Source: Chamaesiphon minutus PCC 6605 (GTDB lineage Bacteria > Cyanobacteriota > Cyanobacteriia > Cyanobacteriales > Chamaesiphonaceae). From it: a stretch of DNA of 64,000 nt. A model generated the notes under the pieces. That model saw nothing but the letters and a program-made list of their open reading frames with translations, was not told the origin of the DNA and did not search any database. Shown here piece after piece: positions 53,040 to 63,310 of the stretch. The translations under genes and the position numbers were made by a program. The DNA lies in NCBI RefSeq assembly GCF_000317145.1, contig NC_019697.1, positions 3,320,385 through 3,384,384 on the forward strand. Direction: 5' to 3'. Every line of letters begins with the position of its first letter. The stretch's first letter is position 1.

Positions 53040-54062
53040 TTAGCGCATCCGTTGTTTTTGCTCGGCTTTGAGATCGCGACTGCTGGCTGCTGCTAGTTCG
53101 GCATCGAGGAGCGTTTTACCCGTTGCGGCTAGGTAGACATCATCCAAGCTCGGACGCGATTGGGAGATCCCAAAAATCGGCAATCCCGCCGATTGTAACG
53201 ACTGCTGGATCGACATCAGTACATCGCGATCGGGTGTGACGACCAGATTGAGCGAGTTTGCCGCCGTTGCATTAACGATCGCTTCTTGGACGAAGGGTAA
53301 TTCGCTGAGCATTTGCTGGGCTTGTTCGGCTTCCGAAAGTGGTGTAAACTCCCGAATCCGGAGTACGATTCGATCGCCACCGAGCTGATTTTTGAGTTCC
53401 GATGGCGTCCCTTCGGCAATGACCAATCCTCGATCGATAATCCCCACGCGATCTGCTAAGGCATCAACTTCTTCGAGATAATGACTGGTAAGTAGAATCG
53501 TCGTCCCACTCGCACGCAGTTGGCGCAAAAAGTCCCACACGACGACGCGACTCTCGATATCGAGTCCGACAGTGGGTTCGTCTAATACCAAGACTTCTGG
53601 CTGATGCAGGAGTCCCGCCGCCAAATCGATCCGGCGTTTGAGACCGCCAGAATAAGTACCTGTCTTTTTATCGGCATAGCTGTGCAAGTCCAGCACTTCG
53701 AGCAGGACTTCGATCCGCTGTCGGGCTTCGACCTTGGGAATATGATAGAGTGCTGCCTGAAGTTCCAGCAATTCTCGCCCAGTTAAGATCTTATCGAGGG
53801 CGACTTCTTGGGCGACGTAGCCGATGCGCTTGCGGGCTTCGCGCGGCTGTTCGAGGACGGAGATGCCACTAATGTCGATCGAGCCACTATCGGGCTTGGC
53901 GAGGGTACACAAGCAGCGAATCGTCGTGGTTTTGCCCGCTCCATTCGGGCCGAGCAGTCCGAAGATTTGACCGCGCTCGACTTGGAAGGAGACGTCTTTT
54001 ACCGCTGGGACGGTGCCATAGCTCTTGGACAGATTTTGAATAGTTACTGCTGCTGCCATCAT
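53040..54062 (-). CDS. ABC exporter ATP-binding protein (DrrA-like)
   Basis: A 340-residue ATPase. Walker A GPNGAGKTTT (about 38-47), signature YSGGLKRRIDLAAG, Walker B VLVLDEPTVGLD and H-loop LLTSHYLEE are complete. The C-terminal region (about 240-340) with SRPSLDDVYLAATGKTL is the DrrA-type regulatory extension. First gene of an operon with the suffix protein and permease. Confidence 0.93.
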   Translation of the reverse strand: MMAAAVTIQNLSKSYGTVPAVKDVSFQVERGQIFGLLGPNGAGKTTTIRCLCTLAKPDSGSIDISGISVLEQPREARKRIGYVAQEVALDKILTGRELLELQAALYHIPKVEARQRIEVLLEVLDLHSYADKKTGTYSGGLKRRIDLAAGLLHQPEVLVLDEPTVGLDIESRVVVWDFLRQLRASGTTILLTSHYLEEVDALADRVGIIDRGLVIAEGTPSELKNQLGGDRIVLRIREFTPLSEAEQAQQMLSELPFVQEAIVNATAANSLNLVVTPDRDVLMSIQQSLQSAGLPIFGISQSRPSLDDVYLAATGKTLLDAELAAASSRDLKAEQKQRMR

Positions 54063-54408
54063 CTATCTCTGATTATGGACAATTGGCACTCGAGTTGGCG
54101 ATTCCAACTTGGGGAGCCACCACTCAACTACCAACCTCTATGTTAACAATTTCCGCTCCCTGTCGGGATATTTTTTAATCGATTTGAATGACTTTGCGAC
54201 CGATCTTGCGGGTCGAGAAGGCTGCGTGCTGGAGATCTATGTTTGGCGATCGTACTAACTTTACCCGTAGAAAATGGTGAGCCTTTACTACCTACCGACA
54301 AACTATCGGTGCGCAGTTGCGCGATGGCGGAAACACGATTAGAGTCGATCGACTCGCAAAATAAAAAATCGATTGACTTCAGCAATTAAACTGTCAATCT
54401 ATCGATCT
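54063..54408. other. Gene-free interval
   Basis: About 345 bp between the exporter operon and the kinase-like gene, both on the minus strand. It should hold the exporter promoter. No RNA gene or repeat is recognised. Confidence 0.4.
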
Positions 54409-55347
54409 TTATTTAGTTTCCTGAGTGGCTTTGAGCATGTAGTAGGTAATTAAGAGCTGAGTTAGAGCTAAGGGATAACTTTGGAGGGTTTCGCCAGTTG
54501 TGCCGACAATTTTGCCTAGATCTGGGTTGACTTCCCGATTGCAGACGCGATGGAGATCGGGCATGTCATTACAAATCATCTGCTCCAACAGGTTGATTTT
54601 CTCGCCCGTCGCATGACTATCGATTTCGAGGACATCGACTGGTTTGCCCATATCTCGATCGAGACTCCACCGGATAGCTGGTGGCGAGTCGCTGTCATCT
54701 GGATCGATAACCTTGCTCATATCTAAGTGGGTAATTGTCGGTCTGAGGACGAGCCGAACATTGAGCAGAGATGTATCCCCATCAGTGGTGCTGGAGGGAT
54801 AAAAGCTCGCGACCACATCTGCCCACTGGCGTTGAGGACGAATGAACTGCTCTGAGTCTGGCTCGCGTTTTTGAAGTTCGGTTAAGACTTGGGCTTCGGT
54901 ATAGCCGCGCTTGAGGGTATCGCGTTGAATTTTCCACTGCGCTCGCAGGGACTCTGGTGGAGCTAAATAAACCTTGACGTCAAAGCATTCGCGAGCCACG
55001 GGTGTGGAATAGCCGAGCAGTCCCTCGACAATGACGAACCGATTGGGCTTGACGTATTTGGGTGCCTCGAAGGTACCTGTTTTGTGAGAGTAAATTGGCT
55101 TGAGAATCGGTTGTCCGCTCCGCAACAAGGCTAAATGCTGCTGCATGATGTCGAGATAGTTGCAATCGGGGTGGAGCGCGGTGATGTTGAGTTCGGCGCG
55201 CTGCTGGCGATCGTAGCGGTGGTAATCGTCCGTACCGATGACGGTGACATTCTCTTCGCCGAGAATTTGAGCGATGCCTTTGGTGAGGGTTGTTTTACCT
55301 GCCGCGCTATCGCCGACGATACCTAGAATGATGGGACGGTTACTCAT
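54409..55347 (-). CDS. Phosphoribulokinase-like P-loop kinase (paralogue)
   Basis: 312 residues from ATG 55347, supported by GGAG 9 nt upstream (an earlier ATG at 55362 is the alternative). The P-loop is GDSAAGKTT (about 12-20), then VIGTDDYHRYDRQQRAELNITALHPDCNYLD and PIYSHKTG, matching phosphoribulokinase order. Calvin-cycle PRK has GDSGCGKS and CLDDYH with the two redox Cys; here both are replaced (Ala and Gly), so thioredoxin/CP12 control is not expected. It is therefore most likely the uncharacterised PRK/uridine kinase-like paralogue of cyanobacteria rather than the Calvin enzyme. Confidence 0.82.
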   Translation of the reverse strand: MSNRPIILGIVGDSAAGKTTLTKGIAQILGEENVTVIGTDDYHRYDRQQRAELNITALHPDCNYLDIMQQHLALLRSGQPILKPIYSHKTGTFEAPKYVKPNRFVIVEGLLGYSTPVARECFDVKVYLAPPESLRAQWKIQRDTLKRGYTEAQVLTELQKREPDSEQFIRPQRQWADVVASFYPSSTTDGDTSLLNVRLVLRPTITHLDMSKVIDPDDSDSPPAIRWSLDRDMGKPVDVLEIDSHATGEKINLLEQMICNDMPDLHRVCNREVNPDLGKIVGTTGETLQSYPLALTQLLITYYMLKATQETK

Positions 55348-55403
55348 GGTTTTAATCTCCATATCGATCCAATTGTACTTCTAAGCGATCGCGCATACGA
55401 TTT

Positions 55404-55445
55404 TGGATTTTGGATTTTGGATTTTGGATTGGGGATTGGGGATGT
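55404..55445 (+). repeat. Heptamer STRR, GGATTTT type
   Basis: Tandem GGATTTT units followed by GGATTGG/GGGATTG variants upstream of the PRK-like gene. Confidence 0.65.
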
Positions 55446-55523
55446 TTTGACATTCTCATACATTCGCTACCCCGCTCCCAATTCCCAACTCCCCGCCACC
55501 CTCTCTAGTAAATCTAGCAATAC

Positions 55524-58500
55524 CTAAAACCGCTGTTCGTACTCTAAAATCGCGCGATTTTCGCCGAAGAGATTGGTCGAGCCTCGGAGTAAAAATTGGT
55601 CGTTGACGCGATAGCGGAGACTGTAGTAGGGCGATTCACTATTAGTAAGAATTTTAAACACTGAGGCTGAAACTCTGGGCGTAATTTCGGTGCCGATTTC
55701 GGCGGCGATGCCAAATGTGGAAGTGCTATTACTATTAGCTTTAGAATTGGTGAGAATGGTTGGAAACAGTCGGAAATCGCTCAGGCTGAAAATATCGCTG
55801 ATGCGATCTTGAAGGGTGTTGAGAATGTTGGAACTGGCCAAACTGATAACTCCTAGCCCGATATCGCCGCCGGAGGTAAGGCGTTCGGCGATCGCGCCAC
55901 CGAGAAGCAGGACGATTTCTGGTTGGGTGCGGGCGGGGGTACTGGTGAGTTCGAGTCTTTGGGTGATTTGGCTGGCAAGTCCGGCTACGCGGGCTTCGAC
56001 TTGGACGGTTTGGACGGAGCCGAGGCTGGTAGTATAAAAGTCGGCGGGTCGATCGATTTCACCGTTGGTGATGGTACGCGCGATCGAGTTGCGCTGTGCG
56101 AGGGGGCTGCTGGCACTTTCGAGGGTTTTGGCCACGAGGTGGAGGTTGAGGACGGGATCTGTGCCCAGGGTGGGGAAGAAGTCGGCTGTCTGGGGGCCGC
56201 TGGCGAGGCGGAATTGGGTGGTAAAGAGGTTGACGGAGCCTTTTTGGAGTTGGACTTGGCCGAAGGGGCGGGGGTTCTCGATGGTGCCATCGATGTCGAT
56301 TTTGCCTGTGGCGAGGAAATTTAGCAGGGGTGCGCGGGTAATTTGGAGGTTGTCGCCGAGGGTAATCCGGAGGTTGCGGAGTTGGGTGGCGTTGGGATTG
56401 GGTGCTTCGGGGATAACTGGCTGGATGCCGAGAATGGTGGCCGTAGTATTGGGCGTTTCTGGCAAGAAGACTTGGCCGTTACTGAGCTGGACATCGCCTG
56501 TGAGGACAGGACTGAGTGCGGTACCGAGGATCGTGAGTTTGCCGTTGACATCGCCTTTGTACTTCTCTTTGACATCGACGGCGACGCCATTCATCTGAAT
56601 GCCGAGCTGCTGGCTGGGTTCGATCGAAAATGAGTCGGAAATGGGGATAATTCCGGCAATACTGACTTGTCCGCGATTGAATTTCCCGGTAAATTTTTGG
56701 ACTTCGACGCGATCGAAATCAAAGATAATATCGGCATTAACATCGGTGAGGGGTTCGGGGAGGGCGACACTTTGAATGCGACCTGTGGTGATATTGGCAG
56801 TGCCGCTGGCGGTGAGTGTTTCGATACCTTCGCCGCCCGGTTTCATTTTGCCTTGGATCTTGAGGGCAATTTTACCTTGGCCGTCGAGCCAGTTGAGTTG
56901 TTGTTTGCTTAAAACGTCGATCGCTTGTAAGCCCTGATTTTGTAAGCTTAAATCGATGTTAATATCGTTACTGGCTGGGGCCTGGAGGGCAAAGGGCAGT
57001 TGATAGGGGATGCTCCCAGTAATTTTAATCCGGTCTTGTTGAGAGACGATCGGACTTTTGGCAAAGTTGGCGTCGCTAGTAAAATTCAGCCGTCCATCCC
57101 AATAATTAAAGTTACCCGTGACGTCTTTAAGTTTGGTTTCGTTAAGCACGCCGTCGTTGAGAACGACATCCCCACTGATGCGAGGATTGGCTAAATTGCC
57201 GCTAACTTGTGCCGAGAGGTCGATCGCGCCATTAATATCTACAGGCAGCTCGGTGAGGCTGGCAAGAGCCTGTACGGGGAAGTTTTTGACGTTGACTTTA
57301 GCATTTTGATTGTTGATGCCAAAATCACCCGCGATCGAGATCTGACTATCATCGATGGTGAGATCGAGCGGTTCGAGACGCAGTTTACCATTGCGCCAGT
57401 TGCCTTGCGCGAGGATGCGATCGAGGCGGTAGCTTTCGAGTTGCCATTTGGTACCAGCAATTTTAAAGTCGCTGCGGAGTCCGGTTTTGGGACTATTAGA
57501 GAGCGAGATTTCGCCGCTAAATTCGCCTTGGAGGTTGCCGAGATCGGGGATGAGATTCTCATCGGCTTGGCGATCTGCGTCGCGATTCAACCAGCGTCGA
57601 AGTTCGGAGAGCCGCCGCAGTTGGTCGTTGAGGGGATAGGGACGACTGGCGAGTTTTTCGGGTTTGGTATTAAGATCGGCGGCAGTGCCGTATTTACGCT
57701 GGGGAAATGGTTTAAACAGATCGTTGGTGCTAAAAATTTGGAGTAAATTGCGAATATCTTCAAGATCGCCGCTGGGGACTTGCAGTTTGGCTTGGAAGGT
57801 GGGGGTGCTGGCTCCTGGCGAGACACTGGCGTCGAGCTGATATGTATACTTGCCGCGTTGAATTTCGGTACGATTGAGGGCGAGTTGGCCGTTAGCATAG
57901 CTAAAATCGCCTGCGAGTCGTTCGCCTTGGAAGGCTCCAAAGGTAGGATTGATAATTTCGATTTGCTTGCCTGTAACTTGCAAATTAGTCAGATCGATCG
58001 CGAGATTGCCCGTTGCATTGCCACCAAACCGATACTGTTGAATGCCTGCATTTTTAGGAATCCAGGGTTGTAATAAAGTTATCGGCAACCGTTGGACATC
58101 GATACCGAGGATCTTGCCATCGACATTACCTTTGGCGGTAATATCTTGTTGTTTGAGATCGAAACTTTGGGGCTGAAGATTGCGATCTAGTGCCAGTGCC
58201 AATCGATCGTTTTCCCCAGCAAAAGCGATGTCTACTCCTTGTCCGGGATTTGCTTGAATATTCCCTGTCAAATTGCGCTCGAATTTTAATGCACCAATTT
58301 GAAAATTAGTTAATTTGGTTTGCCCTGACACGAGCAGATTTGCCAGATTATTTTCCTGAAGATTGCCGCTCAATTGCCACTGCGCGCTCAGTTGTCCAGC
58401 TAAGCGATTTTCTGGGGGTGAATTCGCACCGATGGCAGCGGCGACATTTGGCGGTGCAAATTTGACTATTTCGCCGATATTTAAGCGATTGGCGATCGTG

Positions 58501-61500
58501 CTACCTTGCCACTGTCCATTATCGATCGCTACATTATTAATTTGAATATTGCCACCGAGAATATTGCTAATCCGTCCGTTGCCACTAGCTTGAATTTTTT
58601 CAAGTTCGGGAGTTTTCAGATTGCCTGCTGCTTTAAAACTACCAGATAATAATCCGACGCGAACTGCTGCTGGTAATTGGCGATTTACGGTACCCAGTTG
58701 CAATCGGCGAACGGTGAGGTCGCTTTGCCATGCCCCAGCATTAGTTTGAAAATTATTGGCATTAATTTCGCCACCATTGGCTAATTTTAATTTACCACTG
58801 CCACTAGCTTGAATGGTCGTCGGTGCTAATTTATTGACATTTGCAGATATATTAAAGTTACCAGAGATCTTACCAGCACTTAATTGAGAATCTAATTGCG
58901 GAGTTATATTACCTAATTTGAAATTAGCGATCGCGAGATTGCTAGAAATATTACCGCCTGCTAATTTTAAACCCGTAGCGCGAATGCTGCCATCGGCTAA
59001 GTTTATTTTGCCATCGCCTGCTACTTGCAATCGATCCAGATTTATTTTAGCTAAATCTCCATCTGCAATAAAATTGCCGCTTAGTTTCGCCGATCTGAAT
59101 TTAGCAGGTATTTCGTTACTGACATCGCCTAATTTTAATCGATCGAGTTCAAAATCACCGCGCCATTTTCCGTCATTAAGTTCTATCCGGCGCGCGAGAA
59201 CATTACTCGCCACCAAACTTAAGTTTCCACTACCAGTCACATTCAGATTTTCGGGTTTTAACTGTTGGATATCTCCGGCAACTTTGAAATTACCATCTAG
59301 CTTGGCATCTTTAAATTTAAGCGGGATTTCGGGTGCAAGACTACCGAGTACTAATGATGAAGCTTGGAGATTTCCCTGCCATTTACCACGATCGATCTGT
59401 AAGTTATTGCCGACAACTTTACCTTGAGGTAATACGATTTCGCCTTTACCTACTCCGCGCAGAGATTCGGGCGCAAACGAGTTTAGATTGCCTGCAAGTT
59501 GCGCCGAGCCACTCAGTAGTCCACCGACTTTGGGCGCGAGTGCGGATAATGGGAGCCGATTGGTAGTAAATAATCCTTGCCAGTTACCATTCGCGATCGT
59601 GAGATTTTGCGCCTTAATTTCTCCAGTTTTAAACTTTAATCTACCCTGTCCCTGTGCTTGAATATTCTCTGGCGTTATCTGCTTGAGATTATTACCACTG
59701 AGATTGAAATTACCGCTAATAATTCCTGGTGGTAGCTGACTTTTGACTTGAGTCGATCGGGCTAAATTATTACTATCGATATTATTAACTGCAAGTTGCC
59801 GGAGATCGAGCGCATTACTATTCACATTAGCTTGCCACCGACCGCGATCTAGCTTAATTCGATCGGCGATTAGTTTTCCGGCTGGCAACTGTAAATTTAA
59901 TTTGCCATTGGCTTGAATTCGATCGATATTGACGTCATTATTAAGACCAGATGCCTGAATATTACCGTCTAATTTGCCACTATAATTAGGTGATAATTTT
60001 AGCCCATTAAGCTGCGCTAACTGCTGGGTATCTACAGCCTGTGGTTGTAAATTCAGTCGCCAATTAGTCGGCGTAATTTCACCTGTGGCTTGCACTCGTC
60101 CCCCAGCCGCAGAGAGCGTCGCACTCCGCACGATCGTCTTCCCTTGAGGTGTAATCTGGAGATCGGTCGTGACGGGATAAGTCGCCTGCGGCGCATTAAT
60201 GCTTAGATTGGTAAAAATAGCCTCTCCAGTGCCCGCAATCGTGCCCATCACTGCCGTGTTGCCGATTTTTAACTGCGGGGGTAGTTTCGCGCCGTACAGC
60301 CGACTCAAGGCATCTCCAGGAAGATTATTGCCCTGCACCTGAAAGCTGGTTCGGGGAGTTTTTAAAAGCTGAATTTCCCCTTGTGCGGTTACCTTTCCAC
60401 CTAATTTGGGTTGTGCGATCGCGTCTAGAGTAATGCGTCCATCTACAACTTTAAAGTTACCATCTACCCGCTCGATCTGGACGCGATCGACTTGACTGAG
60501 TTGGGTATTATTAAACTTACCAGCTAAAATTGGCCGATCTAATTTACCCGTTAATTGTAACTGAGCGACTGCGGTACCAGCAAGGGGAAAAGGTGACTTA
60601 ACATCGAGACTTTTGATAACATCTGGCAATGTTACGGGTGCAGTCTTCGCACTTAAGTTATAACCAGTACTATAATTCAGATCGCCGCTGACGACTCCAG
60701 CGACTCGATCGTACTTGGTCGTTATATTATTTAATCTAACTGCTCGTTCTGATACGTTAATAAATCCATTAACTTCATCCAGACTCTTCGGTACGTTGTT
60801 AATAATAACTTTGCCATTATTCACTAACAAATTACTACTAATTCGTAAATCTTTCTGGGGTTTAACAACTAGATTCAGATCGCCATCAACTGTGCCTTTG
60901 ACAATCGTAACTTCAGGAATTTTGAAAATTCGTGTTGCGGCTACGGCATCTAATTTTTTGCCCTTAACTGCTAGTTCGGTTGCCCCATTAACGATCGAAC
61001 TATTACCCTGAAAATTAACCTGTCCATTTTCTTGAAACTGCGCGCCACCATTAAATGTAACTCGATCTTGTCGATCGCTAACATCGGCTTGGAGATTAAT
61101 TTTGCTAACAGTAATCGGCTGCGGAACTTGACTATAAGGCACGATTGTCACGCGTGCATCATCGACTTTAATCGTACCGATTTCGATTTTTATCGGTGGT
61201 GGCGGTTGCTTCTCTTGGGGGGGAATGTTTAGCCAATTACCTTGGGTATTTTGAGCTAGCTCGATCTGAGGTGACGCCAGCCGCACGTCCAACTTTAACG
61301 ATCGATCTAACAATAACTTAAATGGATTAAAACTGATGAATACATCTGGAGCTACGATCTGATTTAAATCGCTTCCATTAGTCGGTATTTTAGCATTCTT
61401 AATATGAATCTCATTAAACCAAATATCCTGAAGCTTGCCTAAATTAACCGGACGCTTGAGACTTTTGGTTAGCTCTCGATCGACAATTGGAATCAGGTTA

Positions 61501-61670
61501 TCTTTTGCCCACCATTGACCGAATCCAATCGCGACTATTGCTAATAAGAAAAAAACTAAACCGATCGCGCTGCCAGTTTTTAAAAACAACTTCAGCCACC
61601 GACGCGAGCTATGGGAGGAATTATTTGTCAATTGACACTCAGTAGGTTGGTGTTGGGGTTCGTTCTTCAC
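55524..61670 (-). CDS. TamB-like (DUF490) inner-membrane/periplasm lipid-transport protein
   Basis: 2048 residues from GTG 61670; an upstream frame to 61832 adds 54 residues with no similarity. One N-terminal TM (LKTGSAIGLVFFLLAIVAIGF) anchors it, after a short basic cytosolic part. The body is a long series of beta repeats (SGNFNLSGN, GSGNLSLV, GRLKFKTGEI), as in AsmA-like bridge proteins, and the end is the TamB C-terminal domain with RVNDQFLLRGSTNLFGENRA. TamB proteins move phospholipids or help outer-membrane protein assembly. It is larger than E. coli TamB (about 1260 residues), consistent with cyanobacterial members. No TamA/Omp85 gene is adjacent. Confidence 0.88.
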   Translation of the reverse strand: MKNEPQHQPTECQLTNNSSHSSRRWLKLFLKTGSAIGLVFFLLAIVAIGFGQWWAKDNLIPIVDRELTKSLKRPVNLGKLQDIWFNEIHIKNAKIPTNGSDLNQIVAPDVFISFNPFKLLLDRSLKLDVRLASPQIELAQNTQGNWLNIPPQEKQPPPPIKIEIGTIKVDDARVTIVPYSQVPQPITVSKINLQADVSDRQDRVTFNGGAQFQENGQVNFQGNSSIVNGATELAVKGKKLDAVAATRIFKIPEVTIVKGTVDGDLNLVVKPQKDLRISSNLLVNNGKVIINNVPKSLDEVNGFINVSERAVRLNNITTKYDRVAGVVSGDLNYSTGYNLSAKTAPVTLPDVIKSLDVKSPFPLAGTAVAQLQLTGKLDRPILAGKFNNTQLSQVDRVQIERVDGNFKVVDGRITLDAIAQPKLGGKVTAQGEIQLLKTPRTSFQVQGNNLPGDALSRLYGAKLPPQLKIGNTAVMGTIAGTGEAIFTNLSINAPQATYPVTTDLQITPQGKTIVRSATLSAAGGRVQATGEITPTNWRLNLQPQAVDTQQLAQLNGLKLSPNYSGKLDGNIQASGLNNDVNIDRIQANGKLNLQLPAGKLIADRIKLDRGRWQANVNSNALDLRQLAVNNIDSNNLARSTQVKSQLPPGIISGNFNLSGNNLKQITPENIQAQGQGRLKFKTGEIKAQNLTIANGNWQGLFTTNRLPLSALAPKVGGLLSGSAQLAGNLNSFAPESLRGVGKGEIVLPQGKVVGNNLQIDRGKWQGNLQASSLVLGSLAPEIPLKFKDAKLDGNFKVAGDIQQLKPENLNVTGSGNLSLVASNVLARRIELNDGKWRGDFELDRLKLGDVSNEIPAKFRSAKLSGNFIADGDLAKINLDRLQVAGDGKINLADGSIRATGLKLAGGNISSNLAIANFKLGNITPQLDSQLSAGKISGNFNISANVNKLAPTTIQASGSGKLKLANGGEINANNFQTNAGAWQSDLTVRRLQLGTVNRQLPAAVRVGLLSGSFKAAGNLKTPELEKIQASGNGRISNILGGNIQINNVAIDNGQWQGSTIANRLNIGEIVKFAPPNVAAAIGANSPPENRLAGQLSAQWQLSGNLQENNLANLLVSGQTKLTNFQIGALKFERNLTGNIQANPGQGVDIAFAGENDRLALALDRNLQPQSFDLKQQDITAKGNVDGKILGIDVQRLPITLLQPWIPKNAGIQQYRFGGNATGNLAIDLTNLQVTGKQIEIINPTFGAFQGERLAGDFSYANGQLALNRTEIQRGKYTYQLDASVSPGASTPTFQAKLQVPSGDLEDIRNLLQIFSTNDLFKPFPQRKYGTAADLNTKPEKLASRPYPLNDQLRRLSELRRWLNRDADRQADENLIPDLGNLQGEFSGEISLSNSPKTGLRSDFKIAGTKWQLESYRLDRILAQGNWRNGKLRLEPLDLTIDDSQISIAGDFGINNQNAKVNVKNFPVQALASLTELPVDINGAIDLSAQVSGNLANPRISGDVVLNDGVLNETKLKDVTGNFNYWDGRLNFTSDANFAKSPIVSQQDRIKITGSIPYQLPFALQAPASNDINIDLSLQNQGLQAIDVLSKQQLNWLDGQGKIALKIQGKMKPGGEGIETLTASGTANITTGRIQSVALPEPLTDVNADIIFDFDRVEVQKFTGKFNRGQVSIAGIIPISDSFSIEPSQQLGIQMNGVAVDVKEKYKGDVNGKLTILGTALSPVLTGDVQLSNGQVFLPETPNTTATILGIQPVIPEAPNPNATQLRNLRITLGDNLQITRAPLLNFLATGKIDIDGTIENPRPFGQVQLQKGSVNLFTTQFRLASGPQTADFFPTLGTDPVLNLHLVAKTLESASSPLAQRNSIARTITNGEIDRPADFYTTSLGSVQTVQVEARVAGLASQITQRLELTSTPARTQPEIVLLLGGAIAERLTSGGDIGLGVISLASSNILNTLQDRISDIFSLSDFRLFPTILTNSKANSNSTSTFGIAAEIGTEITPRVSASVFKILTNSESPYYSLRYRVNDQFLLRGSTNLFGENRAILEYEQRF

Positions 61671-61832
61671 TCTTAGCTCGATTGTGATGTCAAAGTGGGC
61701 ATTAGAATCGATATCGGAACTAGATTCAGCTAATATCCACCGAACATCTGCTGCGCTGCTGGTGTCTACGCTACGAAAAGCAGCTCTTAAGGTATTGTGC
61801 CCAATGTTAACACCCGATCGACACGACCGCAA

Positions 61833-62343
61833 TTTTCGTTCTCGCGCATCTGTCCTCTAGAGCAGTGATGGCGGTATCTAAAGATGGTTTAAGTCTAATT
61901 TAGCCACTATTTGCTCGGTGTTGCTATCTCTAGCAGATTTACCAGAGCGACTAGTAATGATGAAGACTCAGGATGCGAGGATGTTCCGGTTTTGATGAGC
62001 CAAATTTTACCAAGGGATTGGGGGATGGTTGACTCGGAGCGTTGCTGATTTGAATTATGATTCCTCATTCTCGGACATTTCCTACCCCGCTCCCTGCTCT
62101 TCACCAAAATAGTAACTAGATTTACGATGTAAACTACTAGCTGGTGTATTGCCGTACTAATCTAATTTCCGATTTAGGTGTGATTACTATTGTCAAAAGT
62201 TGCCTAATATACTTTCATAAGTACAGATCGATTACCTCCGGTAGGCTTCGCCAACGCGATCGACATATTGCTAAAATAACAACAGCGGCTTTTATTAGCA
62301 CTATTAACGTTAACAAAATCCGCTACACCATAGCCCCGATTGC
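61833..62343. other. Gene-free interval upstream of the fusion gene
   Basis: About 510 bp. It holds a reversed copy of the interspersed repeat (CTCCGGTAGGCTTCGCCAACGC at 62236-62257, written here in pieces: CTCCGGTAGGCTTCGCC). The short frames 61907-62107 and 62144-62347 show no protein-like features. Confidence 0.4.
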
Positions 62344-63210
62344 ATGAAGAAACAAGTAAATAAATTTAGCCATCTAACGGCGATCGATCGGGTTAAACTG
62401 TCATCGCCTATGCAATTTTTATTCGATCGAGACTTATTGATGGGTCGGATTCTTGATTTTGGTTGTGGGCTGGGTTATGATGTCAACTTCTTAGAGCGCA
62501 AGGGTTTAAATATTACAGGTTACGATCCTTATTATCTACCAAAATATCCAGAAATTAAATTTGATACAATCGTCTGTTGCTATGTGCTCAATGTTTTAAT
62601 GCCAGAAGAACAAGCCGATGTCCTGATGAGCATCGCACATCTACTCAAACCAGGTGGCAAAGCTTATTATGCAGTCAGGCGAGATTTAAAAAAAGAAGGA
62701 TTTCGCGAACATTACGTCCATAAAAAGCCAACTTACCAATGCACTGTCAAGCTACCATTTAAGTCGATTCAGCTCAATGAGTATTGCGAAATTTATGAAT
62801 ACGTCCATTATAACCATCAATGGAACTCACCCAATAACTGTATCTTCTGCAATCCCTATCGCAAGATAAGTTTGCTTACAGAATCAGCGACAGCCTATGC
62901 TATGTTTGACGGTTATCCACTCAGCAAAGGTCATGTCTTAATCGTACCAAAGCGACATATTAGTAATTATTTTGAGTTGCCGCAAAAAGAACAATCAGCT
63001 TGCTGGTTGATGGCAAATAAAGTACAGGAAATATTGAATCGGGAATTTCAACCCGATGGATTTAATATCGGTATGAATGTCAATAAAGCAGCGGGACAAG
63101 CCATGAATCATGCCACGATTCATGTCATCCCACGCTATCTTGGCGACACCAATGCTAAAAAAAGTGGCATGAGATCGGTAATTCCCAAACAGAGTAGAAT
63201 CGATCGGTAG
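62344..63210 (+). CDS. Methyltransferase-HIT domain fusion protein
   Basis: 288 residues. Residues 30-125 are a class I SAM methyltransferase-like domain: ILDFGCGLGYDVNFL (motif I), DTIVCCYVLNVL and LLKPGGKAYYAVRR. The C-terminal part from about 164 is a HIT domain beginning CIFC, with PLSKGHVLIVPKRH and the end NHATIHVIPRYLGD. In the HxHxH triad the middle, normally catalytic, His is Thr258 (H256, H260 remain). The CIFC pair suggests a zinc site. Tandem MTase-HIT proteins exist, but the substrate is unknown. The start is ATG 62344. Confidence 0.82.
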   Translation: MKKQVNKFSHLTAIDRVKLSSPMQFLFDRDLLMGRILDFGCGLGYDVNFLERKGLNITGYDPYYLPKYPEIKFDTIVCCYVLNVLMPEEQADVLMSIAHLLKPGGKAYYAVRRDLKKEGFREHYVHKKPTYQCTVKLPFKSIQLNEYCEIYEYVHYNHQWNSPNNCIFCNPYRKISLLTESATAYAMFDGYPLSKGHVLIVPKRHISNYFELPQKEQSACWLMANKVQEILNREFQPDGFNIGMNVNKAAGQAMNHATIHVIPRYLGDTNAKKSGMRSVIPKQSRIDR

Positions 63211-63310
63211 ATCTATCGATCGTTTTTAAAAACCATGAGTAAATAATCTGGCTCCCCTCTCCCATACTTGGGATAAGGATACAGCCTAAAATTCGAGATA
63301 GATTGATAGT

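Noticed and set aside
55816-57940. Several frames antisense to the C-terminal part of the TamB-like gene
   Set aside because: They are shadows of a long repetitive, G/C-biased gene; none has a domain.
62144-62347. 67-residue frame before the fusion gene
   Set aside because: It contains an interspersed repeat copy and no protein-like features.
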